A DNA stretch of 64,000 bases, from positions 62,001-126,000 of the forward strand of contig NZ_JBIFFV010000009.1 of assembly GCF_043557345.1 (NCBI RefSeq), given 5' to 3'. A model generated the notes under the pieces. The model had not been told where the DNA came from. It saw only the letters and a list, made by a program, of their open reading frames with translations, and ran no database searches. Source of the DNA: Sulfitobacter sp043557345. GTDB lineage: Bacteria > Pseudomonadota > Alphaproteobacteria > Rhodobacterales > Rhodobacteraceae. Below are positions 1 to 8,511 of this stretch, in pieces; position 1 is the stretch's first letter, and every line of letters begins with the position of its first letter. The position numbers and the translations under genes were made by a program.

Positions 1-656
1 CTGTTGGTCATGGCGCCGTAGCCCCATGTGTTCGCCACGCCCGCCACGGTTGTGGAGTGACAAATCCGCGCTTGGTGGTCGACGTTGTTGGTGCCCCAAT
101 AGGCTGCGAATTTGCGGAACAGATAGGCCTGTTCGTTGGAGTGCTTAGCCGAGCCGAGCCAATAGACCGAATCCGGTCCAGAGGTGTCACGGATCGACAG
201 CATCTGATCGCCGATCTCGTTGATCGCCTGCTCCCAAGAGATCCGCTGCCATTCGCCGCCAACCTTCTTCATCGGGTACTTCAGGCGACGCTCGCCATGG
301 GCGTGCTCACGGACCGAAGCGCCCTTGGCGCAATGCGCGCCGAGGTTGAAGGGGCTGTCCCAACCGGGTTCCTGACCCAGCCAAACACCGTCCGACACTT
401 CGGCGATGACGGTACAACCGACCGAACAATGGGTGCAGACGGATTTCTTCACTTCCATCTTGCCACTGACAGCGGCGGTGGCGGCGCTGGCCTGTTGCAC
501 GCTGCCCGCGGTGCCTGCGATTGCGGCAAGCCCGCCGATGGCAAGGCCCGAGCCGCGCAGGAACGCGCGCCGGTCAATACCGCTGCGCGCCACATCGGAC
601 ATGATGCCTGTCCGCTGCGCAGACCGCGCGACCCCATTGGTCTTTTTCCTCAACAT
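1..656 (-). CDS. fdhA: Formate dehydrogenase alpha subunit, N-terminal part (cut by window edge)
   Basis: Catalytic molybdopterin subunit that oxidises formate to CO2. Only about 218 N-terminal residues are present; the gene runs off the left edge. It opens with a twin-arginine signal (DRRAFLRGSG) and a hydrophobic Ala/Gly stretch ending near ASAATA, so export by Tat is expected. A C-x2-C-x3-C then C cluster (KSVCTHCSVGC, later HCAKG) binds one 4Fe-4S centre, followed by the family segment YWLGSAKHSNEQAYLFRKF. The start at 656 has a GGGAG ribosome site about 10 nt upstream. It is the last visible gene of the DUF3305-DUF3306-chaperone-Tat peptide series. The nearby tungstate transporter suggests a W-containing enzyme; this is inference. 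The residue that binds the metal is not in the window. Confidence 0.93.
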   Translation of the reverse strand, partial: MLRKKTNGVARSAQRTGIMSDVARSGIDRRAFLRGSGLAIGGLAAIAGTAGSVQQASAATAAVSGKMEVKKSVCTHCSVGCTVIAEVSDGVWLGQEPGWDSPFNLGAHCAKGASVREHAHGERRLKYPMKKVGGEWQRISWEQAINEIGDQMLSIRDTSGPDSVYWLGSAKHSNEQAYLFRKFAAYWGTNNVDHQARICHSTTVAGVANTWGYGAMTN

Positions 657-757
657 ATCTTCACTCCCTATGCGCGGGCTGGCCCCGCCTGAGGTGGCTA
701 TTGAACGGCGGGCGTTGTCGCCCTGCCAAGTGTCGGGGCCGCGCCCCTGTTATCTGG

Positions 758-970
758 TCAGAACCGCGCGGCGGCGTAATAGGCGCGCGTGTGTTCGGTG
801 TCTTGGATACGGTCCGAAGACAGGTCGGGCGCCTTGGCCGCTTCGGCCTCGGTCCCGGTGGTGGCCACGGCGACGGCGGCCAAAGGAGCGGCGCTGCCCG
901 CGAATTTCAGGAAGTCGCGCCGATCCTTGCGAACGGCTGTGTCGGTGGATCCCTCTGGCTTGCGTGTCAT
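758..970 (-). CDS. Small Tat-signal protein of the formate dehydrogenase region
   Basis: A 70-residue protein with a clear twin-arginine motif (DRRDFLKFAG, about residues 17-26), a short hydrophobic Ala-rich core and a 30-residue tail. It matches the known small family of Tat targets found next to formate dehydrogenase genes (TIGR02811-like). Its role is not established; an exported accessory or structural peptide of the enzyme is likely. It lies about 100 nt upstream of fdhA and about 65 nt downstream of the chaperone gene, on the same strand. Confidence 0.8.
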   Translation of the reverse strand: MTRKPEGSTDTAVRKDRRDFLKFAGSAAPLAAVAVATTGTEAEAAKAPDLSSDRIQDTEHTRAYYAAARF

Positions 971-1035
971 CTTCTCTCTCCTGTTACGTCTTTGGTTCAG
1001 GGGCGCGTGGCCCCGCCTGTCTCATCACGGTGCGT

Positions 1036-1644
1036 CTAGTCGCCTTTGCTCAGCCGGAAGGCTTCGGCTTCGATCTGCATGAAGGCCCGGCCGATTTTGC
1101 CTACGGGGGCATAGAAGACCGAGTTCTTCGCGCCTTCGAGGTCGGCAAAGAAGTGCCCGGCCCAAGGGGCGATATGCCGGTTAAAGAATGTCTTTTGCTG
1201 CGCCACGGTGGCAGGCGCCGAGAACCGGCCTGCGATCATCGCGCCCATCATCTCCATCAATGAGGCGATGTTGTCTTCGGGCTCGAACACATTTGCTGCC
1301 CGCTCCAACCCGCGCGCGACCATGTCTTGGCGCAGTGCGGCCAGCGGCTTTTCGTTGAGAAAACCGGTGAGGTAGAAGCTGGCATAGGGCAAAAGCTCGC
1401 CCCGGCCCAGACCGATGAAGAGCCGGTTAAACTCGCTCTCCGCGCCCGAGGGTTTGGTCTTGCCCGCCAGTTTGGAGAGCGCTTTGAACCCCTGACCCAA
1501 TTCGCTGTCGTCGCCCGAGAGGGCGGCACATTGATCCAGCAGGACCTGATCCGGCGGGCCGGAAAGGATAAGCCCCATGAAGTTGTAAAGGTCCGCGCGC
1601 AGGCGGTCTTCTTCGGGCAGGGGCGTTGCGGCCAATTGGGTCAT
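1036..1644 (-). CDS. TorD/DmsD-family molybdoenzyme chaperone
   Basis: A 202-residue, mostly helical protein of the TorD family. These cytoplasmic chaperones bind the Tat signal and apo-form of molybdo/tungsto-enzymes until the cofactor is inserted. The family-type segment around residues 65-95 (ESEFNRLFIGLGRGELLPYASFY) is visible, matching the E-F-x-R-L-F and P-Y-x-S-x-Y signatures. The start overlaps the end of the DUF3306 gene by 4 nt, so the two are translationally coupled. The client is presumably the FdhA encoded downstream. Confidence 0.88.
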   Translation of the reverse strand: MTQLAATPLPEEDRLRADLYNFMGLILSGPPDQVLLDQCAALSGDDSELGQGFKALSKLAGKTKPSGAESEFNRLFIGLGRGELLPYASFYLTGFLNEKPLAALRQDMVARGLERAANVFEPEDNIASLMEMMGAMIAGRFSAPATVAQQKTFFNRHIAPWAGHFFADLEGAKNSVFYAPVGKIGRAFMQIEAEAFRLSKGD

Positions 1645-2273
1645 GCGCTGCTACCTTCCATGTCCTGTGCCAGATCGCTGGCAAAGTGAAACCGCATGCG
1701 GCGGTGGGTCGGCGCAGGCTGCGCCTCCGCATCGTCTTCCGGGGCCGCGGTTTGCGCCGCATAGGTTGTGTCGTGAACCAGAGCCGTTTCGGTCCGGCGC
1801 GGGCCCGGCACGACGACATCATGGGTCGGTGCCAGCGCGGGCGCTTCTGCCTCAACCACCTCTTCCGGCGCGTCGGCCTCGGCGGTCAGCACCTCTTCGA
1901 CCTTCGCGACCATGCCCCGGCCCACTTTGTAGATCGTGTTGACCGGCTTTCCAGCGGTGGCCGCCGCGGTGTAATCGTCGTCATAGTCGTTCAACCCGTC
2001 AAGGCAGGCCAGCACCGGGTTGGTTTTCCAAAAGCTCCGCAGCGCGCGGGTCTTGAGCCGTTGCGGCAGTTGCGCCTTGAGAAAGGCGCGCAGCTGTTCG
2101 CCGCTCACCAGATCCTCGGGCGCGGGCAGGTCGAACTCGGCCAAGAGGTCATCATCGCTGCGCTCGGCCAGCGCTGCCTCTTCGGCGGCGGCGGCGCGGG
2201 CTTCGTGCAGGCGCGCTTCGGCCTCCGCCTCGGCGGCGACGGCAGCGCGGCGCTTTTGCCAGAAACCGCTCAT
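1641..2273 (-). CDS. DUF3306 protein of the formate dehydrogenase locus
   Basis: A 210-residue protein beginning SGFWQKRR, with a charged Ala/Glu-rich helix (residues 10-45). The conserved core contains LPQRLKTRALRSFWKTNP and ends in LDGLNDYDDDYT, the usual DUF3306 signature. The C-terminal third is low-complexity, rich in Ala, Pro and Glu. DUF3306 genes occur beside DUF3305 and formate dehydrogenase genes in alphaproteobacteria; the biochemical role is unknown. It overlaps both neighbours by 4 nt. Confidence 0.85.
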   Translation of the reverse strand: MSGFWQKRRAAVAAEAEAEARLHEARAAAAEEAALAERSDDDLLAEFDLPAPEDLVSGEQLRAFLKAQLPQRLKTRALRSFWKTNPVLACLDGLNDYDDDYTAAATAGKPVNTIYKVGRGMVAKVEEVLTAEADAPEEVVEAEAPALAPTHDVVVPGPRRTETALVHDTTYAAQTAAPEDDAEAQPAPTHRRMRFHFASDLAQDMEGSSA

Positions 2274-2839
2274 GCCAGACGCTTTCGTTTCAACGCGGGC
2301 GAGGCGTAGATGTCGGCGGGCTTTTCAATGCGCGGGTCGCCGATACCGTCTTGCTTGCGATCGGTGCGCAGACGATCCCGGCGGCGTTTGACGAAGGCTT
2401 CCTCTTGATGGAACTCTTCGACGAATTCCTGCACCCATGCGATCAACCCCGGTGTCATCGCGACCTTTTCCACGACCTCTTCGGCGCTGTCGCAATAGTC
2501 CTGCGCCTCATAGGGCGATGCGGTCACCAGGGCGAGCTTGAAGGGGCGGTCGGTCGCGCCGGGAATGGGGCGCATCACGACATAGACACATGGCACATCC
2601 GCGCCCAGCCCGTGCACATAAGCTTCGGTTTCGGCCCCATGAAGGTCCAGCTTGAGGGTCGCGGCATGGTATTCGACGGTTTCACCTTCGCGGCGCAGCT
2701 CACGCCAATCCGCCTTTTCTGCACCGGGCAGCACGGCGGTCGCTTTCCAGCTCCACTTCGCCCAACGGGTCACACCCGGCACGCGCCGCAGCACAATGCC
2801 CAAAGGCATCGTCCGATACATTGTCGGGTTGTGAATCAA
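2270..2839 (-). CDS. DUF3305 protein of the formate dehydrogenase locus
   Basis: About 189 residues. The conserved part starts at MPLGIVLRRVPGVTRWAKWSWKA and ends with a basic tail (FVKRRRDRLR..., then DPRIEKPADIYASPALKRKR), matching the DUF3305 family found with DUF3306 and formate dehydrogenase. A TTG at 2839 is chosen as start because a strong GGAGG lies 6 nt upstream; an in-frame ATG at 2821 lacks a good ribosome site. It is first in the minus-strand operon. Function unknown; a maturation role is inferred from position only. Confidence 0.82.
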   Translation of the reverse strand: MIHNPTMYRTMPLGIVLRRVPGVTRWAKWSWKATAVLPGAEKADWRELRREGETVEYHAATLKLDLHGAETEAYVHGLGADVPCVYVVMRPIPGATDRPFKLALVTASPYEAQDYCDSAEEVVEKVAMTPGLIAWVQEFVEEFHQEEAFVKRRRDRLRTDRKQDGIGDPRIEKPADIYASPALKRKRLA

Positions 2840-3190
2840 GTCGCTCCTCCGTTTCCAAGACCTTCGCCGCAAAGCCCGGTCCGGGGGAAGCGCTAATCCG
2901 CGCCGAGGCCCGAAAAACACGGCTTTCGAGACAAGATGGCCCGGCTGTTTTGCCCGTCAATGGCGCCTCGGCCTATTTGTCTAACTTGAGTATTTTGATC
3001 GGAAAACCGGCGAATCGCCGATGTCGAATCACCCGCGCCGCATTGAGCCGCCGCGCACTGCCGATCGCCCCCATCGCGGCGCGGTCGCAGGGCGAATTTC
3101 GGTTGTAGGGGGTGGCAAATCCCGTCTAGCTTGGGGCCTCAGCCGCCGCCGACGAGGCCGCGGATTGACCGGCGAGATAAGGGAAAATTC
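2840..3190. other. Divergent intergenic region between the fdh operon and the Fe-S operon
   Basis: About 350 bases with no convincing gene. It must carry the promoters of both divergent operons. A weak sigma70-like pair for the minus-strand operon can be drawn (TTGACG at 2960-2955 and ATCTTG at 2937-2932, 17 nt apart). An odd 13-bp dyad (CGGCGA, one base, TCGCCG) sits at 3008-3020 and could be an operator. No riboswitch or FNR-type site was recognised. Confidence 0.4.
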
Positions 3191-5155
3191 ATGGCCAAGA
3201 CATTGATAACATGCGATTGCGCAGGGTCGCAGCGTATCGATTCCGATGCATTGGCCAAGCGTAGCGGTTTGGCGGTCTCCCCCCCCTGTTCGGCCCTTTG
3301 CACCACCCAGATCGACCGGGCGGCCAAGGCGCTTACCGCAGGCGATGCGATTTTATGCTGCACCCAGGAGGAGCGGGTCTTTACCGAATTGGCCGAGGAA
3401 TTGGGCCTGCCCCCTGCCCCCCTCTTGGACCTGCGCGACCGGGCCGGATGGTCCGATGACCCCCGGGACAAACTACCCAAAATGTCCGCCCTCGCGACGG
3501 AAGCGTTGTTGGACGTTCCGGCTGAGAAAACCATCGACGTCGCCTCGGAAGGTCTTTGTCTGATCCTTGGCCGCGGTCCTGCGGCTCTGGAAGCGGCGGC
3601 GCAACTGAAGGACCACCTCAGCGTCACGCTGTTGATGGAGGACGCAGTCACGCAGGCCGACGACAACCTCCCCGAGGTCCGCGATTTCGATCTGATCTCC
3701 GGCAAGCTGCGCCGCGCCAAGGGCGCGCTTGGCCAGTTCGAAGTGGTGATCGACGCGCTGCGGCAAGTCGACCCACGGGGCCGTGGCCCGCTGCACTGGA
3801 CCGCGCCGCGCGACGGCGCGCGCAGCCAATGCGACATCATCCTCGACCTGCGGGGGGACACGCCGCTCTTCCCCGCCCATGAGAAACGCGAGGGCTACCT
3901 GCGTGCCGATCCCGGCCGCCCGGCCGCCGTGGCCGCTGCCGTTCTGGCCGCCTCGCATCTCACCGGCACTTTCGAGCAACCGCTTTACGTGCGCACCGAG
4001 CCGCTGCTTTGCGCCCATTCCCGCGCCGGGCAGACCGGCTGTACCGCCTGCCTCGACCTCTGCCCCACCGGCGCGATCACCCCCGACGGCGACCATGTCA
4101 CCGTCGATCCGATGATCTGCGCGGGCTGCGGCGCCTGTTCCTCGGCCTGCCCCTCGGGCGCGATCAGCTATGACGCACCACCCGTCGACTTCACCATGCG
4201 CCGCGTGCAGACGCTGGCGCAGGCCTATCTCAAAGCGGGCGGCGAAGCGCCGCGCCTGCTGGTCCACGACGGCCACGGCGCCGAAATGATCCGCCTCGCC
4301 GCGCGCCATGGCCGCGGGCTGCCCGCCGACGTGGTGCCGATGGAACTCGACGCGCTCGCCGCCTTCGGCCATGCCGAGGCGCTGGCCGCCCTCGCCGCCG
4401 GTTTTGCCCATGTCTCGCTGCTGCTCGGCCCCAAGGCCGACCGCGACGCGATCGAGACCCAGACCGCGCTGGCCCGCGCCATCGCCGGCGAGGCACGCAT
4501 GGCGCTCATTGACACCCCCGACCCCGAGGCGCTGACCGATCTGCTTTACGGTGGCGCGGCCCCTGCCCCGGTCGCCCAGCCGGTGCGCCCCATGGGCAGC
4601 CGCCGCCAGATCGCCCGGCAATCCGCCCGCGCGCTGAACCCCGAGGCCGAGGTGCTGAACCTGCCCGCCGGCGCTCCCTATGGCGCCGTGCTGGTGGACA
4701 AGGACGCCTGCACGCTCTGCCTCTCCTGTGTCTCGCTCTGCCCCTCGGGGGCCTTAGGCGACAACCCGGACCTGCCGCAGCTCCGCTTCCAGGAGGACGC
4801 CTGCCTGCAATGTGGCCTCTGCGCCAATGTCTGCCCCGAGGATGCCATCGCACTGGAACCGCGTCTCGACCTCACCGAGGCGGCGCTGAGCCAGCGCGTG
4901 CTGAACGAGGAAGAACCCTTTGCCTGCGTGGAATGCGGCAGCCTCTTCGGGGTGAAATCCACCGTCGAGCGGATCACTGACAAGCTGCGCAGCCATTCGA
5001 TGTTTGCCGACGAAGCCAAGCTGCGGATGATCCAGATGTGCGATGACTGTCGCATCAATGCGCAGTATCACAGCACCAACAACCCGATGACCGGCGCCGA
5101 ACGCCCCCGGCCCCGCACCACCGACGATTACCTCTCCAAACGGCGCGACCACTAG
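3191..5155 (+). CDS. Large 4Fe-4S polyferredoxin-like protein of the formate dehydrogenase locus
   Basis: About 654 residues from the ATG at 3191, which has an AAGGG ribosome site; an upstream in-frame ATG at 3131 has none. The N-terminus carries Cys residues (ITCDCAGS; CSALCTTQ). Two ferredoxin-type clusters follow: about residues 280-320 (CTACLDLCPTG and CAGCGACSSACPSG) and about 506-550 (CTLCLSCVSLCPSG and CLQCGLCANVCPED). Two more CxxC pairs lie near the C-terminus (CVECG, MCDDC). Four 4Fe-4S centres are therefore plausible. It is likely an electron-transfer protein for formate oxidation or Fe-S delivery; the partner is inferred from its divergent position to fdh. First gene of a five-gene plus-strand operon. 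Confidence 0.85.
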   Translation: MAKTLITCDCAGSQRIDSDALAKRSGLAVSPPCSALCTTQIDRAAKALTAGDAILCCTQEERVFTELAEELGLPPAPLLDLRDRAGWSDDPRDKLPKMSALATEALLDVPAEKTIDVASEGLCLILGRGPAALEAAAQLKDHLSVTLLMEDAVTQADDNLPEVRDFDLISGKLRRAKGALGQFEVVIDALRQVDPRGRGPLHWTAPRDGARSQCDIILDLRGDTPLFPAHEKREGYLRADPGRPAAVAAAVLAASHLTGTFEQPLYVRTEPLLCAHSRAGQTGCTACLDLCPTGAITPDGDHVTVDPMICAGCGACSSACPSGAISYDAPPVDFTMRRVQTLAQAYLKAGGEAPRLLVHDGHGAEMIRLAARHGRGLPADVVPMELDALAAFGHAEALAALAAGFAHVSLLLGPKADRDAIETQTALARAIAGEARMALIDTPDPEALTDLLYGGAAPAPVAQPVRPMGSRRQIARQSARALNPEAEVLNLPAGAPYGAVLVDKDACTLCLSCVSLCPSGALGDNPDLPQLRFQEDACLQCGLCANVCPEDAIALEPRLDLTEAALSQRVLNEEEPFACVECGSLFGVKSTVERITDKLRSHSMFADEAKLRMIQMCDDCRINAQYHSTNNPMTGAERPRPRTTDDYLSKRRDH

Positions 5156-5181
5156 GCCGCCCCCAAGCACAGGAGCCACCC

Positions 5182-5385
5182 ATGAGCGAAGACTTCAACA
5201 TGTCGATGCGCAAGTTTCTCAAGCAGGTCGGCGTGACCTCGCAGCAGGCCATCGAAAAGGCCATGCGCGAGCATGACACCGCCGGCAAAAATTTCCCGGT
5301 CAAGGCCGTGATCTCGATCCCGAAACTGGGTCTTGAACATACCATCGACGGCACCATCGCCGGCGCGGACAAGGGCGAGGCATAA
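5182..5385 (+). CDS. DUF6494 small conserved protein
   Basis: A 67-residue soluble protein (MSEDFNMSMRKFLKQVGVTSQQAIEKA...) matching the small DUF6494 family. It has an N-terminal helix and a short strand-rich C-terminus (VISIPKLGLEHTIDGTIAG). No Cys or catalytic motif is visible. It lies 26 nt after the polyferredoxin gene and 5 nt before the Mrp gene, so it belongs to the same transcript. Function unknown; its place in the operon points to formate dehydrogenase or Fe-S work. Confidence 0.78.
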   Translation: MSEDFNMSMRKFLKQVGVTSQQAIEKAMREHDTAGKNFPVKAVISIPKLGLEHTIDGTIAGADKGEA

Positions 5386-5390
5386 GCGAC

Positions 5391-6461
5391 GTGACTGCCA
5401 GCAGGGAAGCGGTCCTGACCGCCTTGAAGACCGTGACCGATCCGGCCACGGGCACCGATATCGTGGCCAGCGGCGTGATGCGTGCGCTCAACGTGGACGA
5501 CGCGGGCGCCGTGCGTTTCGTGATGGAAATCCCGCCCGCGCAGGCCAAGGCCTACGAGGAGGCCAAGACGCAGGCCGAAGCGGCGCTGGCGCAGGTCGAG
5601 GGGGTTTCAAAAGTCTCCATCGTGCTGACCGGCCATAGCGAGAAGGCTCCGCCGCCGGACCTCAAACCGCAGCGCAAGGCCGAGCCCGCGGGCCCGCAGA
5701 AGATCCCCGGTGTTGACCGGATCATCGCCGTGGCCTCGGGCAAGGGCGGCGTCGGCAAATCCACCGTTTCGGCGAACCTCGCCTGTGCGCTGGCCTCGCA
5801 AGGCCGCCGCGTGGGCCTGCTCGACGCCGATGTCTACGGCCCCAGCCAGCCCCGGATGCTCGGCGTCTCGGGCCGCCCGGCCTCGCCCGACGGCAAGACC
5901 ATCCTGCCGATGCGCAACCACGGCGTCACCATGATGTCGATTGGCCTGATGACCAACGAGGATCAGGCCGTGGTCTGGCGCGGGCCGATGCTGATGGGCG
6001 CGTTGCAGCAGATGATGACGCAGGTCCAATGGGGCGCGCTCGACGTGCTGATCGTGGACCTGCCGCCGGGCACCGGCGACGTGCAGATGACGCTGGCGCA
6101 AAAGGCGCAGGTCGACGGCGCGGTGATCGTCTCTACCCCGCAGGACGTGGCCCTGATCGACGCCCGCAAGGGCATTGACATGTTCAACCAGCTCAAGGTC
6201 CCGATCCTCGGCATGATCGAGAACATGTCGACCCATGTCTGCTCAAACTGCGGCCACGAAGAGCATGTCTTCGGCCATGGTGGCGTCGCCTCCGAGGCCG
6301 CGAAATGGGGCGTGCCGCTGCTCGCCGAAGTGCCGCTCGACCTGCAGATCCGCCTCGCCTCCGACGGCGGCGCGCCGATCGCCGTGAGCCAGCCCGACAG
6401 CAAGCAAGCCGCGGCCTTCCACGCCATAGCCAAGCAACTGGTCGAGGCCGGCGCGGCATGA
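5391..6461 (+). CDS. mrp: Mrp/ApbC-type Fe-S cluster carrier ATPase
   Basis: A 356-residue P-loop ATPase of the Mrp/NBP35 family. It has an N-terminal MIP18-like domain (about residues 1-90), then the deviant Walker A SGKGGVGKST near residue 117, the DVYGPSQPRM segment, DLPPGTGD, and the C-terminal cluster-binding pair CSNCG. These proteins bind and transfer 4Fe-4S clusters. The start is GTG, 5 nt after the DUF6494 stop. The alphaproteobacterial housekeeping Mrp is normally chromosomal, so this copy is probably a dedicated paralogue serving the Fe-S-rich enzymes here. Confidence 0.9.
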   Translation: MTASREAVLTALKTVTDPATGTDIVASGVMRALNVDDAGAVRFVMEIPPAQAKAYEEAKTQAEAALAQVEGVSKVSIVLTGHSEKAPPPDLKPQRKAEPAGPQKIPGVDRIIAVASGKGGVGKSTVSANLACALASQGRRVGLLDADVYGPSQPRMLGVSGRPASPDGKTILPMRNHGVTMMSIGLMTNEDQAVVWRGPMLMGALQQMMTQVQWGALDVLIVDLPPGTGDVQMTLAQKAQVDGAVIVSTPQDVALIDARKGIDMFNQLKVPILGMIENMSTHVCSNCGHEEHVFGHGGVASEAAKWGVPLLAEVPLDLQIRLASDGGAPIAVSQPDSKQAAAFHAIAKQLVEAGAA

Positions 6462-7174
6462 GCGAAGACCTGTCCTTTCCGCCGCTGATGTCGGGCGAGG
6501 CGGTGGCGGGCGACGCCCTCGCCGCCGCCGTGGCCCGCGCGGCGCAGGGCTGCGACGCAGGGCAGATCTGCTACCGCTTGGGCGAGACGGAGGTCGAGGC
6601 CGCCCTGGTCTTTGCCCCCGAGGTGCCGCTGGCGCGCGCCGTGGCGATGCTGCCGCTCTGCGGTGTCGGCTTCCAGAACGCGCTTGGCGCGCTGTCACCG
6701 CCCGAAGTGGCTGTGCAACTCGGCTGGGACGGCGGCATCCGCCTCAACGGCGCCTCCTGCGGGGCCTTCCGCATGGTCGCCTCCACGACCGACCCCGAAG
6801 CCGTCCCCGACTGGCTTGTCGTCGGCTTCACCCTGCCGCTCTACCCCGCCGATGATCCCGACCTCAGCAACACCGGCGCCCATCCCGACCGCACCGCGCT
6901 CTATGCCGAAGGCTGCGCCGAGGTGCAGCCCCCTGCCCTCGTGGAATCCTGGGCCCGGCACACGCTGCATTGGATCAACCGTTGGGAAGACAACGGCCCG
7001 AAAGCGCTGCACAGTGAATGGCGCGGGCTGGTCTTCGACCTCGACGCGGAGGTGACCATCCAAGGCCAAAGCGGTACATTCATCGGTGTCGACGAGGACT
7101 TCGGCATGTTACTGCGCGACGGAGAGACCACCCGTCTCATTCCGCTCACCACCCTATTGGAGCCCGCCCCATGA
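6458..7174 (+). CDS. Biotin/lipoate ligase-like protein with C-terminal DUF4444
   Basis: About 238 residues from the ATG at 6458, overlapping the previous stop (ATGA). The N-terminal two thirds resemble the biotin/lipoate A/B ligase fold (VQLGWDGGIRLNGASCGAFRM, then PDWLVVGFTLPLYP); the end (WRGLVFDLDAEVTIQGQSGTFIGVDEDFGMLLRDG) matches DUF4444. No clear glycine-rich nucleotide loop is visible, so real ligase activity is uncertain. It recurs in this Fe-S operon and may modify or bind a partner protein. Confidence 0.72.
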   Translation: MSEDLSFPPLMSGEAVAGDALAAAVARAAQGCDAGQICYRLGETEVEAALVFAPEVPLARAVAMLPLCGVGFQNALGALSPPEVAVQLGWDGGIRLNGASCGAFRMVASTTDPEAVPDWLVVGFTLPLYPADDPDLSNTGAHPDRTALYAEGCAEVQPPALVESWARHTLHWINRWEDNGPKALHSEWRGLVFDLDAEVTIQGQSGTFIGVDEDFGMLLRDGETTRLIPLTTLLEPAP

Positions 7175-7656
7175 CCCTCAAACTCGCCCGCGCGATCCAT
7201 TTCGACGAGAGCGACCGCAATGTCTTCGCCTCCCCCGCCCGCACCGGCGAATGGTGCATCTCGGGCGGCTTCGAGTTCTCCGACTGGACCGAGGGTGACC
7301 TGACCGGCAAGGCGCGCCAAGCCTTCGCCAACGGCTGGCTCGGGCTCGAGACCTTTGGCCGGGTCACCTTCGTCGCCGTCACCCAGATCGAAGAGGCCGA
7401 GGTCGAAGCGCTCTCGGCCCTGCTGGCGCAGCATTTCGTGACCTACTACGGCGCGCCCTCGGTCGATGCCGCCCTCCCCGTGGCGAAAGAGGAACTGGCG
7501 CAGATGGTCGACCTCTGCGCCGATCACGCGCCGAACTGCCTGCTCACCGTGGCGCGCGAACTGACTGAGGCGGGCGTGCGCGAAAGCTTCCGCATGATCC
7601 AGCCGCAGGACGCTGGCCTCGAGCAATTCGCCATCCACGGCGACCTGCCCGAATAA
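7171..7656 (+). CDS. DUF6505 conserved protein
   Basis: A 161-residue protein (MTLKLARAIHFDESDRNVFASPARTGEWCISGGFEFSDW...) of the DUF6505 family. The N-terminal half is strand-rich, the C-terminal half helical (AKEELAQMVDLCADHAPNCLLTVARELTEAG). No enzyme motif is seen. It overlaps the ligase-like gene by 4 nt and is last in the operon. Function unknown; a role with the neighbouring Fe-S and ligase-like proteins is inferred. Confidence 0.75.
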   Translation: MTLKLARAIHFDESDRNVFASPARTGEWCISGGFEFSDWTEGDLTGKARQAFANGWLGLETFGRVTFVAVTQIEEAEVEALSALLAQHFVTYYGAPSVDAALPVAKEELAQMVDLCADHAPNCLLTVARELTEAGVRESFRMIQPQDAGLEQFAIHGDLPE

Positions 7657-7661
7657 ACCAC

Positions 7662-7681
7662 CCGCGCCCCGACTGGCGCGG
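7662..7681. terminator. Hairpin between convergent DUF6505 and tupA genes
   Basis: Perfect 7-bp inverted repeat (CCGCGCC / GGCGCGG) with a 6-nt loop, just after the DUF6505 stop and between convergent operons. There is no T-run, so it may end transcription weakly or only protect RNA ends. Confidence 0.4.
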
Positions 7682-7698
7682 ATGGTCTCTAACAAAGG

Positions 7699-8511
7699 CT
7701 ATTCAGCCCCTGCCGCATTGAAGACAAAGAGCGTCTCACCGTTGATCTTGTAGTCATTGATCAAGGTCTTCGCGCGGTCTGATGTCAGCCACTCTTCCAG
7801 CTTCAAGGCCAGTTCGTTTTTCACATGGCCGTGCATTTCGGGGTTCACCGGCAGATAGGCATATTGGTTGAACAAGACTGGATCCCCCGCATAGAGCAGC
7901 GCCAGATCGCCCTTATTGCCGAAGTTCAGCCAGCTCGCGCGGTCCGACATGACATAGGCGGGCATCCCCGACGCGGTATTGAGCGCAGCACCCATGCCCG
8001 CGCCGACAGCGTTGTACCAATCCCCAAACGTCGCCGGATCAAGGCCCGCTTCGGCCCAGAGGGACAGTTCCTTCTTATGGGTGCCGCTGTCGTCCCCCCG
8101 GCTTACGAATGCGGCCTGCGCCTCGGCGATCGCGCTCAAGGCAGCCGTGGCTGCGTCTGACCCTTCAATGCCTGCCGGATCGTCTTTCGGCCCGATAAAG
8201 ACGAAATCGTTATACATGATCTCGGTCCGGTGGCTGCCATAGCCGCCCTCGACAAAGGCTTCTTCCGCCTTGCGCGAATGCACGAGGATCGCATCCACAT
8301 CGCCCGCCTCACCCAGTTTAATCGCCTGCCCGGTGCCGACGACCAGCAGTTGCACCTCCAGATCGAGGTTCGCGGCAATCTCGGGCAAGAGCACGTCGGC
8401 AAGGCCCGAGTTGTTGAACGAGGTGGTCACAGCCATCTTCATCACATCCGCCGCCTGCGCGGCGCTGCTCATCGCCAGCGCGGAAATTGCGCCGATCATC
8501 CAATGTTTCAT
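7699..8511 (-). CDS. tupA: Tungstate ABC transporter substrate-binding protein
   Basis: A 270-residue periplasmic binding protein with a signal peptide (MKHWMIGAISALAMSSAAQA). The mature protein opens with MAVTTSFNNSGLADVLLPEIA, matching the TupA oxyanion signature (TTS...SGL) rather than ModA. It also has FVSRGDDSGTHKKEL, which contributes to the anion pocket in this family. It would capture tungstate with high affinity. It is the last gene of a tupB-tupC-tupA operon and overlaps tupC by ATGA. Its place beside formate dehydrogenase fits supply of W to that enzyme. Confidence 0.87.
   Translation of the reverse strand: MKHWMIGAISALAMSSAAQAADVMKMAVTTSFNNSGLADVLLPEIAANLDLEVQLLVVGTGQAIKLGEAGDVDAILVHSRKAEEAFVEGGYGSHRTEIMYNDFVFIGPKDDPAGIEGSDAATAALSAIAEAQAAFVSRGDDSGTHKKELSLWAEAGLDPATFGDWYNAVGAGMGAALNTASGMPAYVMSDRASWLNFGNKGDLALLYAGDPVLFNQYAYLPVNPEMHGHVKNELALKLEEWLTSDRAKTLINDYKINGETLFVFNAAGAE

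Noticed and set aside
2986..3005. FNR-like site (TTGAT...) in the fdh divergent gap
   Set aside because: Only one half-site is present; the second half ATCAA is missing at the right distance.
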